From assembly GCA_001604265.1 (NCBI GenBank), contig LVBC01000137.1, positions 1 through 7,440 of the forward strand: a stretch of 7,440 nt of DNA, in the 5' to 3' direction. Origin of the DNA: Spirochaetales bacterium Spiro_01. GTDB taxonomy: Bacteria > Spirochaetota > Spirochaetia > Sphaerochaetales > Sphaerochaetaceae. Shown in pieces: positions 1-5,203 of this stretch; position 1 is the first letter of the stretch, and every line of letters begins with the position of its first letter. The position numbers and the translations under genes were made by a program. The notes beneath the pieces were generated by a model. The model was not told the DNA's origin. It saw nothing but the letters and a program-made list of their open reading frames with translations, and searched no databases.

Positions 1-31
1 TCCCCATTGAGAGAGGACATCAGGTACCTCA
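1..31. other. Presumed left chromosomal flank of the insertion sequence
   Basis: This short stretch lies before the proposed left end of the IS110-family element and contains no gene. It holds the palindrome AGGTACCT (22-29) and a possible small stem, TTGAG (7-11) with CTCAA (28-32). If the element is removed, this sequence would join directly to the A/T-rich stretch just beyond the tRNA-Pro 3' end. The assignment depends on the boundary proposal and is an inference. Confidence 0.35.
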
Positions 32-41
32 ACAAAAAAAA

Positions 42-47
42 TACAAT
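42..47 (+). promoter_or_regulatory. Left-end half (-10) of a split junction promoter
   Basis: TACAAT matches the -10 consensus at five of six positions, but in the linear sequence nothing resembling a -35 lies 16-18 bp upstream. If the element circularises at the ACAAA repeat, the right-end TTGACA would sit 17 bp upstream: 7 bp from the right end plus 10 bp from the left end. Transcription would start near position 54, just before the structured leader. Confidence 0.5.
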
Positions 48-53
48 AACCGG

Positions 54-189
54 TCATCGAATACCTACTTTAGAGGTCGGCTCTCCTTCGGGAGGGCCCC
101 CACTCTGATAATAAAAATGAAGGGCTCGTCGAGCTACTTCCTGGGATAGAGTCTTCTGTAGCCGAATCCATTTCAAGGAGGTCTTCAAT
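54..189 (+). ncRNA. Candidate IS110 bridge RNA (structured transposase leader)
   Basis: This noncoding leader of about 136 nt directly precedes the transposase and can form three stem-loops in series. The first has an 8-bp stem capped by a UUCG tetraloop (79-86 with 91-98), an internal loop, then AGAG (72-75) with CTCT (103-106). The second pairs 119-127 with 131-140, nine pairs with one bulged A at 136 and a GUC loop. The third is weaker, GGAT (144-147) with ATCC (166-169) around an 18-nt loop. IS110-group elements encode their target/donor-specifying bridge RNA in exactly this position. The start is set from the predicted junction promoter; the 3' end is arbitrary and may overlap the ribosome binding site. 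It could instead be only a structured leader that limits translation. Confidence 0.5.
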
Positions 190-1341
190 ATGAAAATTGA
201 AAGACCAGAGAAGATCGAGGCACGGAGGATATTCGGTCTCGATCTGTCGAAGCGCACATTCACGGGATGCATTCTCGATCTCGTGGATCCAAGGCCGAAG
301 CCACCAGTATTCGATGGCAGGATGTCGGACGATGGGTGGATGAAGCTCTGCTCCCGTCTTGACGAGCATGACTATGTAGTCCTGGAAGGAGGATCCTCCT
401 CTGCCCATATGGCAAGGTTCATCCTGTCCAATTCCAAGGCAAGGGTATTCATGCTCAATCCCTGCAAGCTGCACATCATCTATGAGTCCATGAACAAGAC
501 GGACCGCAACGATGCCATACGCATTGCCAAATATCTCAGGGATACGCAGCCTGAGGCATGGTGCCTCATTCCAATCCCCAGCGAGGACGAGGATGCGATG
601 CGCTCAATCGTCTCGTCGCAGATATTCATGAAACAGGAGAGGACCAAGCTCATCAACAAGCTGCATGCCATCTTCAACCACAACGGAGTGACCTATCTGA
701 AGAAGAGCGACCTGAAGTTCTCCACGAGGCGCTATGAGCTTGTGGACTACTGTCTTGCCGGGAACAATGCAGCCCATACCGATGCCATGATTGTCGCAAT
801 GCTCCTGGACAGCTGCGAGAGCGCATGCAACGAGTATGAGGAACTGTGCAGGAAGCTGCTGCTGGACCATCCCAAGGAAGCCCTTGCCTGGCTGTCCCTT
901 CCAGGAGTCGGTCTGCTCACTGCTGCTGCATGCGTTGCCTATATCGGAGATGGCGAAAGGTTCTCGTCTCCCTCTCAGATCCGCAACTACATAGGTCTCG
1001 TCCCAAGGATAGACCAGTCCGGCATAATGGAGCACATATATGGTGTGAACCATTTCGGATGCATGCCGGTCAGAAGGAACATCGTACAGGCCGCATGGTC
1101 CGTCAAAAAGATAGCTTCCTGCAATCCATTGACCGACAAGTGGTGCGAGATGTCTGCAAGGGGCAAGAAGGGTCAGCGTGCTGCGGTTGCAATTGCCAAC
1201 AGCCTCTCATCCATCGGATGGACCCTTCTGAAGAAGGGTGAGCTATACAACGGTTTCGACGATTTCTCCTATCTCGAAAAGAAGCTCTCCTATCTGAAAC
1301 TAAGGGCCATCGATACCAGCATGTACAAGCAACTGGTGTGA
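190..1341 (+). CDS. IS110-family transposase (DEDD/serine recombinase)
   Basis: The 383-residue product is a complete IS110-type transposase that would excise the element and insert it elsewhere, guided by a bridge RNA. The N-terminal RuvC-like domain shows the expected acidic residues: D18 in GLDLSKR, E66 in VVLEGG, and D105 and D108 in the TDRNDA motif. After a helical linker (about 135-230), the C-terminal Transposase_20 domain shows SLPGVGLLTAA (236-246), the IGD..RF motif (252-258), NYIGLVPRIDQSG with the likely nucleophile S277, and RRNIVQAAW (295-303). The start ATG has AAGGAGGT (175-182) seven bases upstream. No frameshift or stop is seen, so the enzyme may be active. Its codon use, with many AGG and AAG codons, resembles the neighbouring genes, which suggests transfer among related genomes or long residence. 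The usual Gly-Asn/Leu-Arg signature before the final helix is less typical here. Confidence 0.93.
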   Translation: MKIERPEKIEARRIFGLDLSKRTFTGCILDLVDPRPKPPVFDGRMSDDGWMKLCSRLDEHDYVVLEGGSSSAHMARFILSNSKARVFMLNPCKLHIIYESMNKTDRNDAIRIAKYLRDTQPEAWCLIPIPSEDEDAMRSIVSSQIFMKQERTKLINKLHAIFNHNGVTYLKKSDLKFSTRRYELVDYCLAGNNAAHTDAMIVAMLLDSCESACNEYEELCRKLLLDHPKEALAWLSLPGVGLLTAAACVAYIGDGERFSSPSQIRNYIGLVPRIDQSGIMEHIYGVNHFGCMPVRRNIVQAAWSVKKIASCNPLTDKWCEMSARGKKGQRAAVAIANSLSSIGWTLLKKGELYNGFDDFSYLEKKLSYLKLRAIDTSMYKQLV

Positions 1342-1347
1342 TGGCCG

Positions 1348-1380
1348 CATTAGCTTTAGTCTCCCAAACTTGAGCTAATG
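1348..1380 (+). repeat. Inverted repeat just after the transposase stop
   Basis: CATTAGCT (1348-1355) is perfectly complementary to AGCTAATG (1373-1380). The stem can be lengthened inwards by a U-G pair, one mismatch and three more pairs, leaving loop CTCCCAA. It begins six bases after the stop codon. The following sequence TTAAATCCTT is only loosely T-rich, so this may be a weak terminator for the transposase message or a structural element of the IS right end. Confidence 0.5.
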
Positions 1381-1403
1381 TTAAATCCTTACATTCCAAA
1401 ATT

Positions 1404-1424
1404 CAACCCAATTCGTATGGGTTG
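1404..1424. repeat. Perfect 7-bp inverted repeat in the IS right end
   Basis: CAACCCA (1404-1410) pairs with TGGGTTG (1418-1424) around a 7-nt loop. An alternative register pairs ACCCAA (1406-1411) with TTGGGT (1422-1427). No T-tract follows on either strand, so it is not an obvious terminator. Lying between the transposase gene and the predicted right boundary, it is probably part of the element, with unknown function. Confidence 0.4.
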
Positions 1425-1477
1425 GGTATCTATTGTCCAAAATCAATTACCGAAAACGGATCTAAGCTTGTTTTCTG

Positions 1478-1515
1478 TTTGTCCTAGCAGAAAGTTGTTG
1501 ACAGCTTCGGACAAA
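1478..1515. repeat. Subterminal inverted repeat at the IS right end
   Basis: TTTGTCC (1478-1484) is the exact inverted copy of GGACAAA (1509-1515), and inside it AGC (1486-1488) can pair with GCT (1504-1506). The right arm covers the predicted element boundary and the ACAAA boundary repeat. The loop contains the perfect -35 hexamer TTGACA. The structure also lies directly after the tRNA 3' end on the minus strand, but neither strand has a T-tract after it, so it does not look like a tRNA terminator. Confidence 0.5.
1498..1503 (+). promoter_or_regulatory. Right-end half (-35) of a split junction promoter
   Basis: TTGACA is a perfect -35 hexamer. In the linear sequence, the positions 17 bp downstream (1521-1526, TCGGGA) are not a -10 and already lie in the tRNA gene. 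Joined to the left end at the ACAAA repeat, it would face TACAAT at the ideal 17-bp spacing. The promoter would therefore exist only in the circular or tandem form of the element. Confidence 0.5.
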
Positions 1516-1520
1516 TAAAA

Positions 1521-1594
1521 TCGGGATAGCCGGATTTGAACCGGCGACCCCCAGTCCCCCAGACTGATACGCTAAACCCCTGCGCTATATCCCG
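1521..1594 (-). tRNA. tRNA-Pro(GGG)
   Basis: A complete 74-nt cloverleaf can be read on the minus strand. The acceptor stem is CGGGATA with TATCCCG (7 of 7 pairs), discriminator A. The D stem is GCGC with GCGT, closed by one G-U pair. The anticodon stem is TCAGT with ACTGG, the loop CTGGGGG gives anticodon GGG (1558-1560), and the T arm is GCCGG-TTCAAAT-CCGGC. The anticodon reads CCC and CCU proline codons. The 3' CCA is not encoded: the gene is followed by TTTTATTTGT. It lies 42 bp after the regulator gene on the same strand, and its 3' end is only about 6-10 bp from the predicted IS right boundary, yet it is intact. Confidence 0.95.
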
Positions 1595-1606
1595 AATACA
1601 GATTCG

Positions 1607-1636
1607 ACCTTAACACCTAATGCCGTTCGAAGTCAA
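1607..1636 (-). promoter_or_regulatory. Candidate tRNA-Pro promoter
   Basis: On the minus strand TTGACT (1631-1636, five of six -35 positions) lies 18 bp before TAAGGT (1607-1612), which keeps the most conserved T, A and final T of a -10. Transcription would start near 1600, giving a leader of about six bases before the tRNA. The -35 directly abuts the end of the regulator gene. The -10 is weak, and co-transcription from the regulator is also possible. Confidence 0.4.
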
Positions 1637-2482
1637 TCAGATTCCGCCTACCAGCGTCACTGAGGACCTTCCTCTGCAGGTCTCGAGATCGCAGACATCT
1701 CCTGTAAGCTGTGCAATTACAGCTTCCAGCAGCTCTCTGGAGTATATGTCGAATCTGAGATAGCGCGTTCCAAAGTCCTGGATCGACACGTCCAGAAGAT
1801 ACTCTACGAGTATGGTCAGCCCCTGGACATCCCTCTTCTGGATCGCGCAGAAGATCTCCTCCGGTCTGTGGGGACAGAGTATTACAAGCGGCCTTGAGCC
1901 GAACTCCTCTATCGCCTCCAGAAGCCTCTCGCCCTTCAGGCCCTTCGTGCAGAAGGAGTCGAATCCGGAAAGAAGAGAGAAGTCTGCCATGGTCCTCACC
2001 TCGTCGTATAGTATCAGCGGATTCTGGATTCTGAGGGTACGAAGCGTCTCTATCAGCGACCTTTCTGTCGTCTGTATCCCCATTGGGATATCGCCAGTGT
2101 CCGATATGACGGCGACTCGTTCCGTTCTCCTGCTGTAGTCATCCCTCGTCCTTTCATCTATCGAGCCCACCACCAGCAGGTACGGATACTTCTCATCCGA
2201 GCTCAACAGCTGTGGCACAACTCCCTTGGACACTGCGATCGAAGATATCTCCCTAATCACTCTCTTGCCCACATCGCCATCTATTCCCTTTCCCAGAGCT
2301 ATCGCCAGGACCTTCTCCTCGTAGGCCGAGAAGTCGGTGACGTACCCGAGTCTGTGTGCCGATTCAAGGACAGCCCTCCTTGTTTCAGCCGAGAACTTTC
2401 CCTTGCTGTTGAGAACATTCGAGACTGTAGTGACAGATTTGCCACACTCCTCTGCAATTTCCTGCATAGTGACGATTTTCAT
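1637..2482 (-). CDS. LacI-type DNA-binding regulator, short and divergent
   Basis: The 281-residue product starts with a clear LacI helix-turn-helix: VTMQEIAEECGKSVTTVSNV (4-23), then LNSKGKFSAETRRAVLESAHRLGY, the pattern that binds palindromic operators as a dimer. The rest is unusual. LacI regulators are normally about 330-350 residues, so the effector domain here (about 56-281) is some 50 residues short. The hinge, usually P-N-x-x-A-R-x-L, reads VTDFSAYEEKV and lacks the Ala-Arg and DNA-intercalating Leu. No sugar-binding signature is recognisable, so no ligand can be named. The start ATG is preceded by GGGGGA at five bases. It is divergent from the TPR gene, so self-regulation and control of that neighbour are reasonable guesses. 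DNA-binding assignment is firm; specificity is unknown. Confidence 0.85.
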   Translation of the reverse strand: MKIVTMQEIAEECGKSVTTVSNVLNSKGKFSAETRRAVLESAHRLGYVTDFSAYEEKVLAIALGKGIDGDVGKRVIREISSIAVSKGVVPQLLSSDEKYPYLLVVGSIDERTRDDYSRRTERVAVISDTGDIPMGIQTTERSLIETLRTLRIQNPLILYDEVRTMADFSLLSGFDSFCTKGLKGERLLEAIEEFGSRPLVILCPHRPEEIFCAIQKRDVQGLTILVEYLLDVSIQDFGTRYLRFDIYSRELLEAVIAQLTGDVCDLETCRGRSSVTLVGGI

Positions 2483-2524
2483 TTATCCCCCGTTCGGCCG
2501 TGCAAGTGACCGCACTCTGCGTCA

Positions 2525-2530
2525 ATTGTA
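2525..2530 (-). promoter_or_regulatory. Possible -10 of the LacI-type regulator gene
   Basis: On the minus strand TACAAT (2525-2530) matches the -10 at five of six positions and would give a leader of about 36 bases. No convincing -35 lies 16-18 bp upstream, so this is a weak call. Confidence 0.3.
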
Positions 2531-2572
2531 CACCACCTACTCTATCAGCTACATCCAAAATGGAAATTCTGT

Positions 2573-2583
2573 ATCACAGTGAT
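2573..2583. promoter_or_regulatory. Perfect 11-bp palindrome, possible operator
   Basis: ATCAC-A-GTGAT is a perfect odd-centred palindrome in the 170-bp region between the divergent regulator and TPR genes. It lies about 35 bp upstream of the TPR gene's -35. A dimeric regulator could bind here, and the adjacent LacI-type protein is the obvious candidate. It lacks the central CG typical of many LacI operators, so binding is only a possibility. Confidence 0.3.
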
Positions 2584-2617
2584 GAAAAACAGGAAGAAAA
2601 TGAGTCATTAGATACTT

Positions 2618-2646
2618 CTGACTATATCAGGGTTTCATGCTATACT
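2618..2646 (+). promoter_or_regulatory. Promoter for the TPR gene, predicting a leaderless mRNA
   Basis: CTGACT (2618-2623, four of six -35 positions) is 17 bp from TATACT (2641-2646, five of six -10 positions). The seventh base after the -10 is 2653, which is the A of the TPR gene's ATG. Confidence 0.5.
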
Positions 2647-2652
2647 TGCCAC

Positions 2653-3456
2653 ATGACAGATACAGAAGCACAGGTCCAGGCCATCAGGATGGAGGATCTG
2701 AAGAACAGAAAGGAAGCGTATACTGCCCTGTTCAATTCACTTGGACCGGAGCACTATTGTACACTCGAAGCCGAATACGACTATGCTGTTGCACTTGCAC
2801 AGGAAGGAAAGGAGAATGAAAGCTTTTCACACCTCGAAAGTGCCTGGCTCGGCATTTCGAAGAATATATATCTCGCCTACTATGGGCAGATACTCTATGA
2901 CCTCACATTCGACTATGCAGCCGCACTGTATGCGAAGGGAGAGGGAGAGAAGGCCATCATTCCAATCACGCACACTCTATCCCAATCCCCATCAGATGAC
3001 AGCAATGAGGATATCATCCTCGAGCTGAACTATCTGCTTGCAGACTGTCTCCAGCAGAGTGGAAGAGACGAAGAGGCAAGACTTACACTGAAGATAACCT
3101 ACGAGCTTCTGCTCGACAGGTACGAGCCTGGCGACTATCTGGTACTCAACTCGGTCTTCAACTATGTGGTCCTGCTGCTGAATCAGGAGAATCAGAAGGC
3201 TGCCATGAAGGTGCTGAACAGGCACAGGAAGCTCTGTGAAGAGTGGGATGACCAGCTTGCTGTGCTCATATTGACGATATACAGGGCCTTTGTCGCAAAG
3301 GGAACTCCTACGCAGGCAAGGGAGATATCGAAGGCAAAGAAGCTGCTCGGCCAGCTTGGGGACAGGGATGAATCCTTCCCTGTCGAGAGCTTCCTGGAAA
3401 TGCTTGAAAAGGCGAAGAAGGGAGAGAATCCGGATTTCCAGGATACTCTTATGTAA
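2653..3456 (+). CDS. Tetratricopeptide-like repeat protein of unknown function
   Basis: The 267-residue product is almost entirely helical and built from about five degenerate TPR-like helix pairs, at roughly 37-68, 83-109, 122-153, 164-197 and 202-232. Typical features are A-x-x-L-Y-A-x-G-x-x-E-K-A and L-L-A-D-C-L-Q-Q-S-G-R-D-E-E-A. Such repeats usually hold partner proteins. No catalytic domain, signal peptide or membrane segment is seen, so it is probably a cytoplasmic scaffold or adaptor. The frame is open back to 2500, but the upstream codons are not preceded by a ribosome site and overlap the promoter. I chose ATG 2653 because it is the first start after the -10 and begins a plausible soluble N-terminus (MTDTEAQ). 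It also lacks a Shine-Dalgarno, consistent with a leaderless message. The gene is monocistronic, with a terminator 57 bp after the stop. Confidence 0.8.
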   Translation: MTDTEAQVQAIRMEDLKNRKEAYTALFNSLGPEHYCTLEAEYDYAVALAQEGKENESFSHLESAWLGISKNIYLAYYGQILYDLTFDYAAALYAKGEGEKAIIPITHTLSQSPSDDSNEDIILELNYLLADCLQQSGRDEEARLTLKITYELLLDRYEPGDYLVLNSVFNYVVLLLNQENQKAAMKVLNRHRKLCEEWDDQLAVLILTIYRAFVAKGTPTQAREISKAKKLLGQLGDRDESFPVESFLEMLEKAKKGENPDFQDTLM

Positions 3457-3485
3457 AAGAATGGGTCCGGACGAATCCAGACCCA
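3457..3485 (-). terminator. Intrinsic terminator of the lysine operon
   Basis: The stem pairs TGGGTC (3462-3467) with GACCCA (3480-3485), extends over one mismatch by GGA with TCC, and has loop CGAA. On the minus strand it is followed at once by TTCTTTTA, which overlaps the TPR gene's stop codon. On the plus strand it is followed by CATATTCAG, so it should work only for leftward transcription from the thioesterase end. Confidence 0.65.
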
Positions 3486-3512
3486 CATATTCAGTTTTCA
3501 ATCATTCAGTAG

Positions 3513-3540
3513 GGACAGGAGAAAACCTGTCCTTTCTTTC
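3513..3540 (+). terminator. Intrinsic terminator of the TPR gene
   Basis: GGACAGG (3513-3519) pairs perfectly with CCTGTCC (3526-3532) around loop AGAAAA, and TTTCTTTC follows on the plus strand. The reverse strand has no T-tract after the stem, so it serves the rightward TPR transcript. The T-tract touches the thioesterase stop codon. Confidence 0.75.
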
Positions 3541-3944
3541 TACTGCTCCTCAGAAAGGGCCTGCAGCACCTTTTCAGGAATGAGAGCAGGAACCTTCTTC
3601 TCAAGGTCGATGCAGGCGACGCGGATTTCGGTGTGCACAAGCAGTTCCTCACCTCGCAGTATATCCTGTGAGAATGTGCAGCTGAAGCGCTTCATCTCGA
3701 GAAGTGTCGTCTCTACCGTAAGCAGATCATCGAGGTATGCAGGTCTGTTGTACTCTGCCTTGACGCTCTTGATGACGAAGCAGATTCCACTTCTCTGCAT
3801 CATCTCGCCCTGACCGCCGAATATCTCTCTCAGCATCTCGGTCCTTGCATGCTCTGCGAAATCGAGATACCTGCCGAAGTAGACTATCCCTTCGGCATCG
3901 GTATCGGAGAAGTAGACTCTCACTGGGAACGAATACTTCTTCAA
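3540..3944 (-). CDS. YbgC-like hotdog acyl-CoA thioesterase
   Basis: The 134-residue product is a single hotdog domain of the 4-hydroxybenzoyl-CoA/YbgC thioesterase family, of normal length (130-140), which hydrolyses acyl-CoA thioesters. The family signature is clear at 8-38: VRVYFSDTDAEGIVYFGRYL, with the catalytic Asp of DTDAEG at about 16, followed by DFAEHARTEMLRE. The position often held by His in VYH is Phe here; this site varies in the family. The start is TTG, sharing four bases (TTGA) with the lysA stop and preceded by GAGGTG five bases upstream. No ATG or GTG exists before residue 37, so TTG is required to keep the catalytic Asp. It is the last gene of the dapA-dapL-lysA operon, ending just before the convergent terminators. 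Its natural substrate cannot be told. YbgC proteins are often linked to tol-pal genes, which are absent here. Confidence 0.88.
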   Translation of the reverse strand: MKKYSFPVRVYFSDTDAEGIVYFGRYLDFAEHARTEMLREIFGGQGEMMQRSGICFVIKSVKAEYNRPAYLDDLLTVETTLLEMKRFSCTFSQDILRGEELLVHTEIRVACIDLEKKVPALIPEKVLQALSEEQ

Positions 3945-5203
3945 ATCTTCACCTCGGCACCATCGAATCTCAGAGTAGCGACATAGTCATCATAGGTCTC
4001 TGCCCTTCTGATCATTGCGACATCGCCATTCTTTTTGAGAAGGTACTCTGCGTGCTTGAGCTTCGCATTGTAGTTGAAGCCCATTGCATAGCCATGTGCA
4101 CCTGTATCATGGATCACGAGGATGTCCCCCTCCTCTATCTCTGGAAGCATCCTGTCGATTGCGAACTTGTCGTTGTTCTCGCAGAGAGAGCCAGTGACAT
4201 CGTACTTGTGGTCATGAGGTCTGTCCTCCTTTCCGACGACAGTGATGTGGTGGTATGCACCATAGAGTGCAGGTCTCATGAGATCGGACATGCAGGAATC
4301 CAGACCTACGTAGTCCTTGTACTTGTGGGTAACGTGTCGGACACGGGATACGAGATATCCATATGGGCCTGTGATCATTCTTCCACACTCGAAGGTTATT
4401 TTCAGCCTGAGTCCGAGAGGAACGATCATCTCGTCATAGAGTCTGTGGATATTCTCCGAGACGTAGGCGAGGTCCATCCTTTCCTGCTCTGGGCGGTATG
4501 GGATTCCGATGCCGCCGCCAAGATCGATGAACTCGATATCGATTCCAAGCTCGTTGTGGATCTTTACAACAAGTGTAAAGAGCTGCCTTGCAGTCTCGAC
4601 GATGTAATCTCCTTCGAGCTCGTTGGAGGCGACCATGGTATGAAGACCGAAGTGCTCCACACCCTCTGCCCTTGCAATGCGGTAGCAGTCAAGGAGCTGG
4701 TCCTTCGTGACACCGTACTTTGCCTCGACAGGGTTGCCGATTATTGCATTTCCGGTTCTGTCCGGACCTGGGTTGTATCTGAAGCAGATGGTCTTTGGAA
4801 GCTTTCCACAGGCCCTCTTCACAGATTCGATATGTGAAATGTCATCGAGATTGAGGATCGCTCCCATTCTCATTGCCTCGGCAAACTCCTCGTCAGGAGT
4901 GTCGTTGCTTGTGAACATTATCCTCTCTCCGGGAATTCCGCTGGCCTTTGCCATGTAGAGTTCTGGAAGTGAAGAACAGTCACCACCGAATCCGAGTCTG
5001 GCAAGACGGGAGATGATATTCGGATTCGGGCATGCCTTCACAGCAAAGAAGTTGACGAATTCGGGAGCCCAGGAAAAGAGGTCCTTGAATGCCCTGGCAT
5101 TCTCCAGTATTGCCTTCTCGTCATAGAGGTGGAAGGGAGTTGGGAGCTTGGATGCAAGCTCTGCCATTCTTTCGTGACTTACAGGAAGTGTCTTCTTGCT
5201 CAT
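3941..5203 (-). CDS. lysA: Diaminopimelate decarboxylase
   Basis: The 420-residue product is a fold-III PLP decarboxylase that converts meso-diaminopimelate to L-lysine, the last step of the pathway. The PLP lysine is K56 in NFFAVKACPNP, H188 lies in FGLHTMVAS, the phosphate-binding glycine loop is LGGGIGIPY (228-236), and ECGR (272-275) follows. The catalytic pair C341-E342 is in the GSLCENND motif, and HDTGAHGYAMGFNYN is conserved near the end. It belongs to the LysA group with CENNDKF rather than the textbook C-E-S-x-D. I start at ATG 5203, not at the earlier in-frame codon at 5332, because the extra 43 residues are Cys/Arg-rich and encoded within dapL. ATGA overlaps the dapL stop by four bases, with AAGGAG eleven bases upstream. 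A related D-amino-acid decarboxylase is possible, but the operon supports LysA. Confidence 0.93.
   Translation of the reverse strand: MSKKTLPVSHERMAELASKLPTPFHLYDEKAILENARAFKDLFSWAPEFVNFFAVKACPNPNIISRLARLGFGGDCSSLPELYMAKASGIPGERIMFTSNDTPDEEFAEAMRMGAILNLDDISHIESVKRACGKLPKTICFRYNPGPDRTGNAIIGNPVEAKYGVTKDQLLDCYRIARAEGVEHFGLHTMVASNELEGDYIVETARQLFTLVVKIHNELGIDIEFIDLGGGIGIPYRPEQERMDLAYVSENIHRLYDEMIVPLGLRLKITFECGRMITGPYGYLVSRVRHVTHKYKDYVGLDSCMSDLMRPALYGAYHHITVVGKEDRPHDHKYDVTGSLCENNDKFAIDRMLPEIEEGDILVIHDTGAHGYAMGFNYNAKLKHAEYLLKKNGDVAMIRRAETYDDYVATLRFDGAEVKI

Larger units (their letters stand above)
32..1510 (+). mobile_element. IS110-family insertion sequence, boundaries predicted
   Basis: The element consists of a structured leader, one transposase gene and a noncoding right end, about 1.48 kb in total, which is usual for IS110 elements. 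These elements lack terminal inverted repeats and normally leave no target duplication, so boundaries must come from other signs. The sequence ACAAA occurs at 32-36 and again at 1511-1515; extended, the two sites agree at 10 of 11 positions (32-42 and 1511-1521), though both are A-rich. Joining the ends at this repeat places TTGACA (1498-1503) exactly 17 bp before TACAAT (42-47). A split promoter rebuilt at the circle junction is known for IS110 elements such as IS621. The family is secure from the transposase; the exact ends are inferred. Confidence 0.55.

Noticed and set aside
1..41. Small stem near the left edge plus A-run as a terminator
   Set aside because: On the plus strand the stem is followed by A residues, and on the minus strand the T-run comes before the stem rather than after it.
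79..98. Strong UUCG hairpin upstream of the transposase read as an intrinsic terminator
   Set aside because: No T-tract follows the stem on either strand, and a second hairpin follows it closely. It fits a structured RNA better.
2500..2652. N-terminal extension of the TPR protein
   Set aside because: The frame is open, but there is no ribosome site, and the sequence contains the promoter of the gene. The translated residues do not look like TPR helices.
3845..4837. 330-codon open frame on the plus strand
   Set aside because: It is exactly antisense to lysA, whose product shows all active-site motifs. The plus-strand translation resembles no known domain and has no ribosome site.
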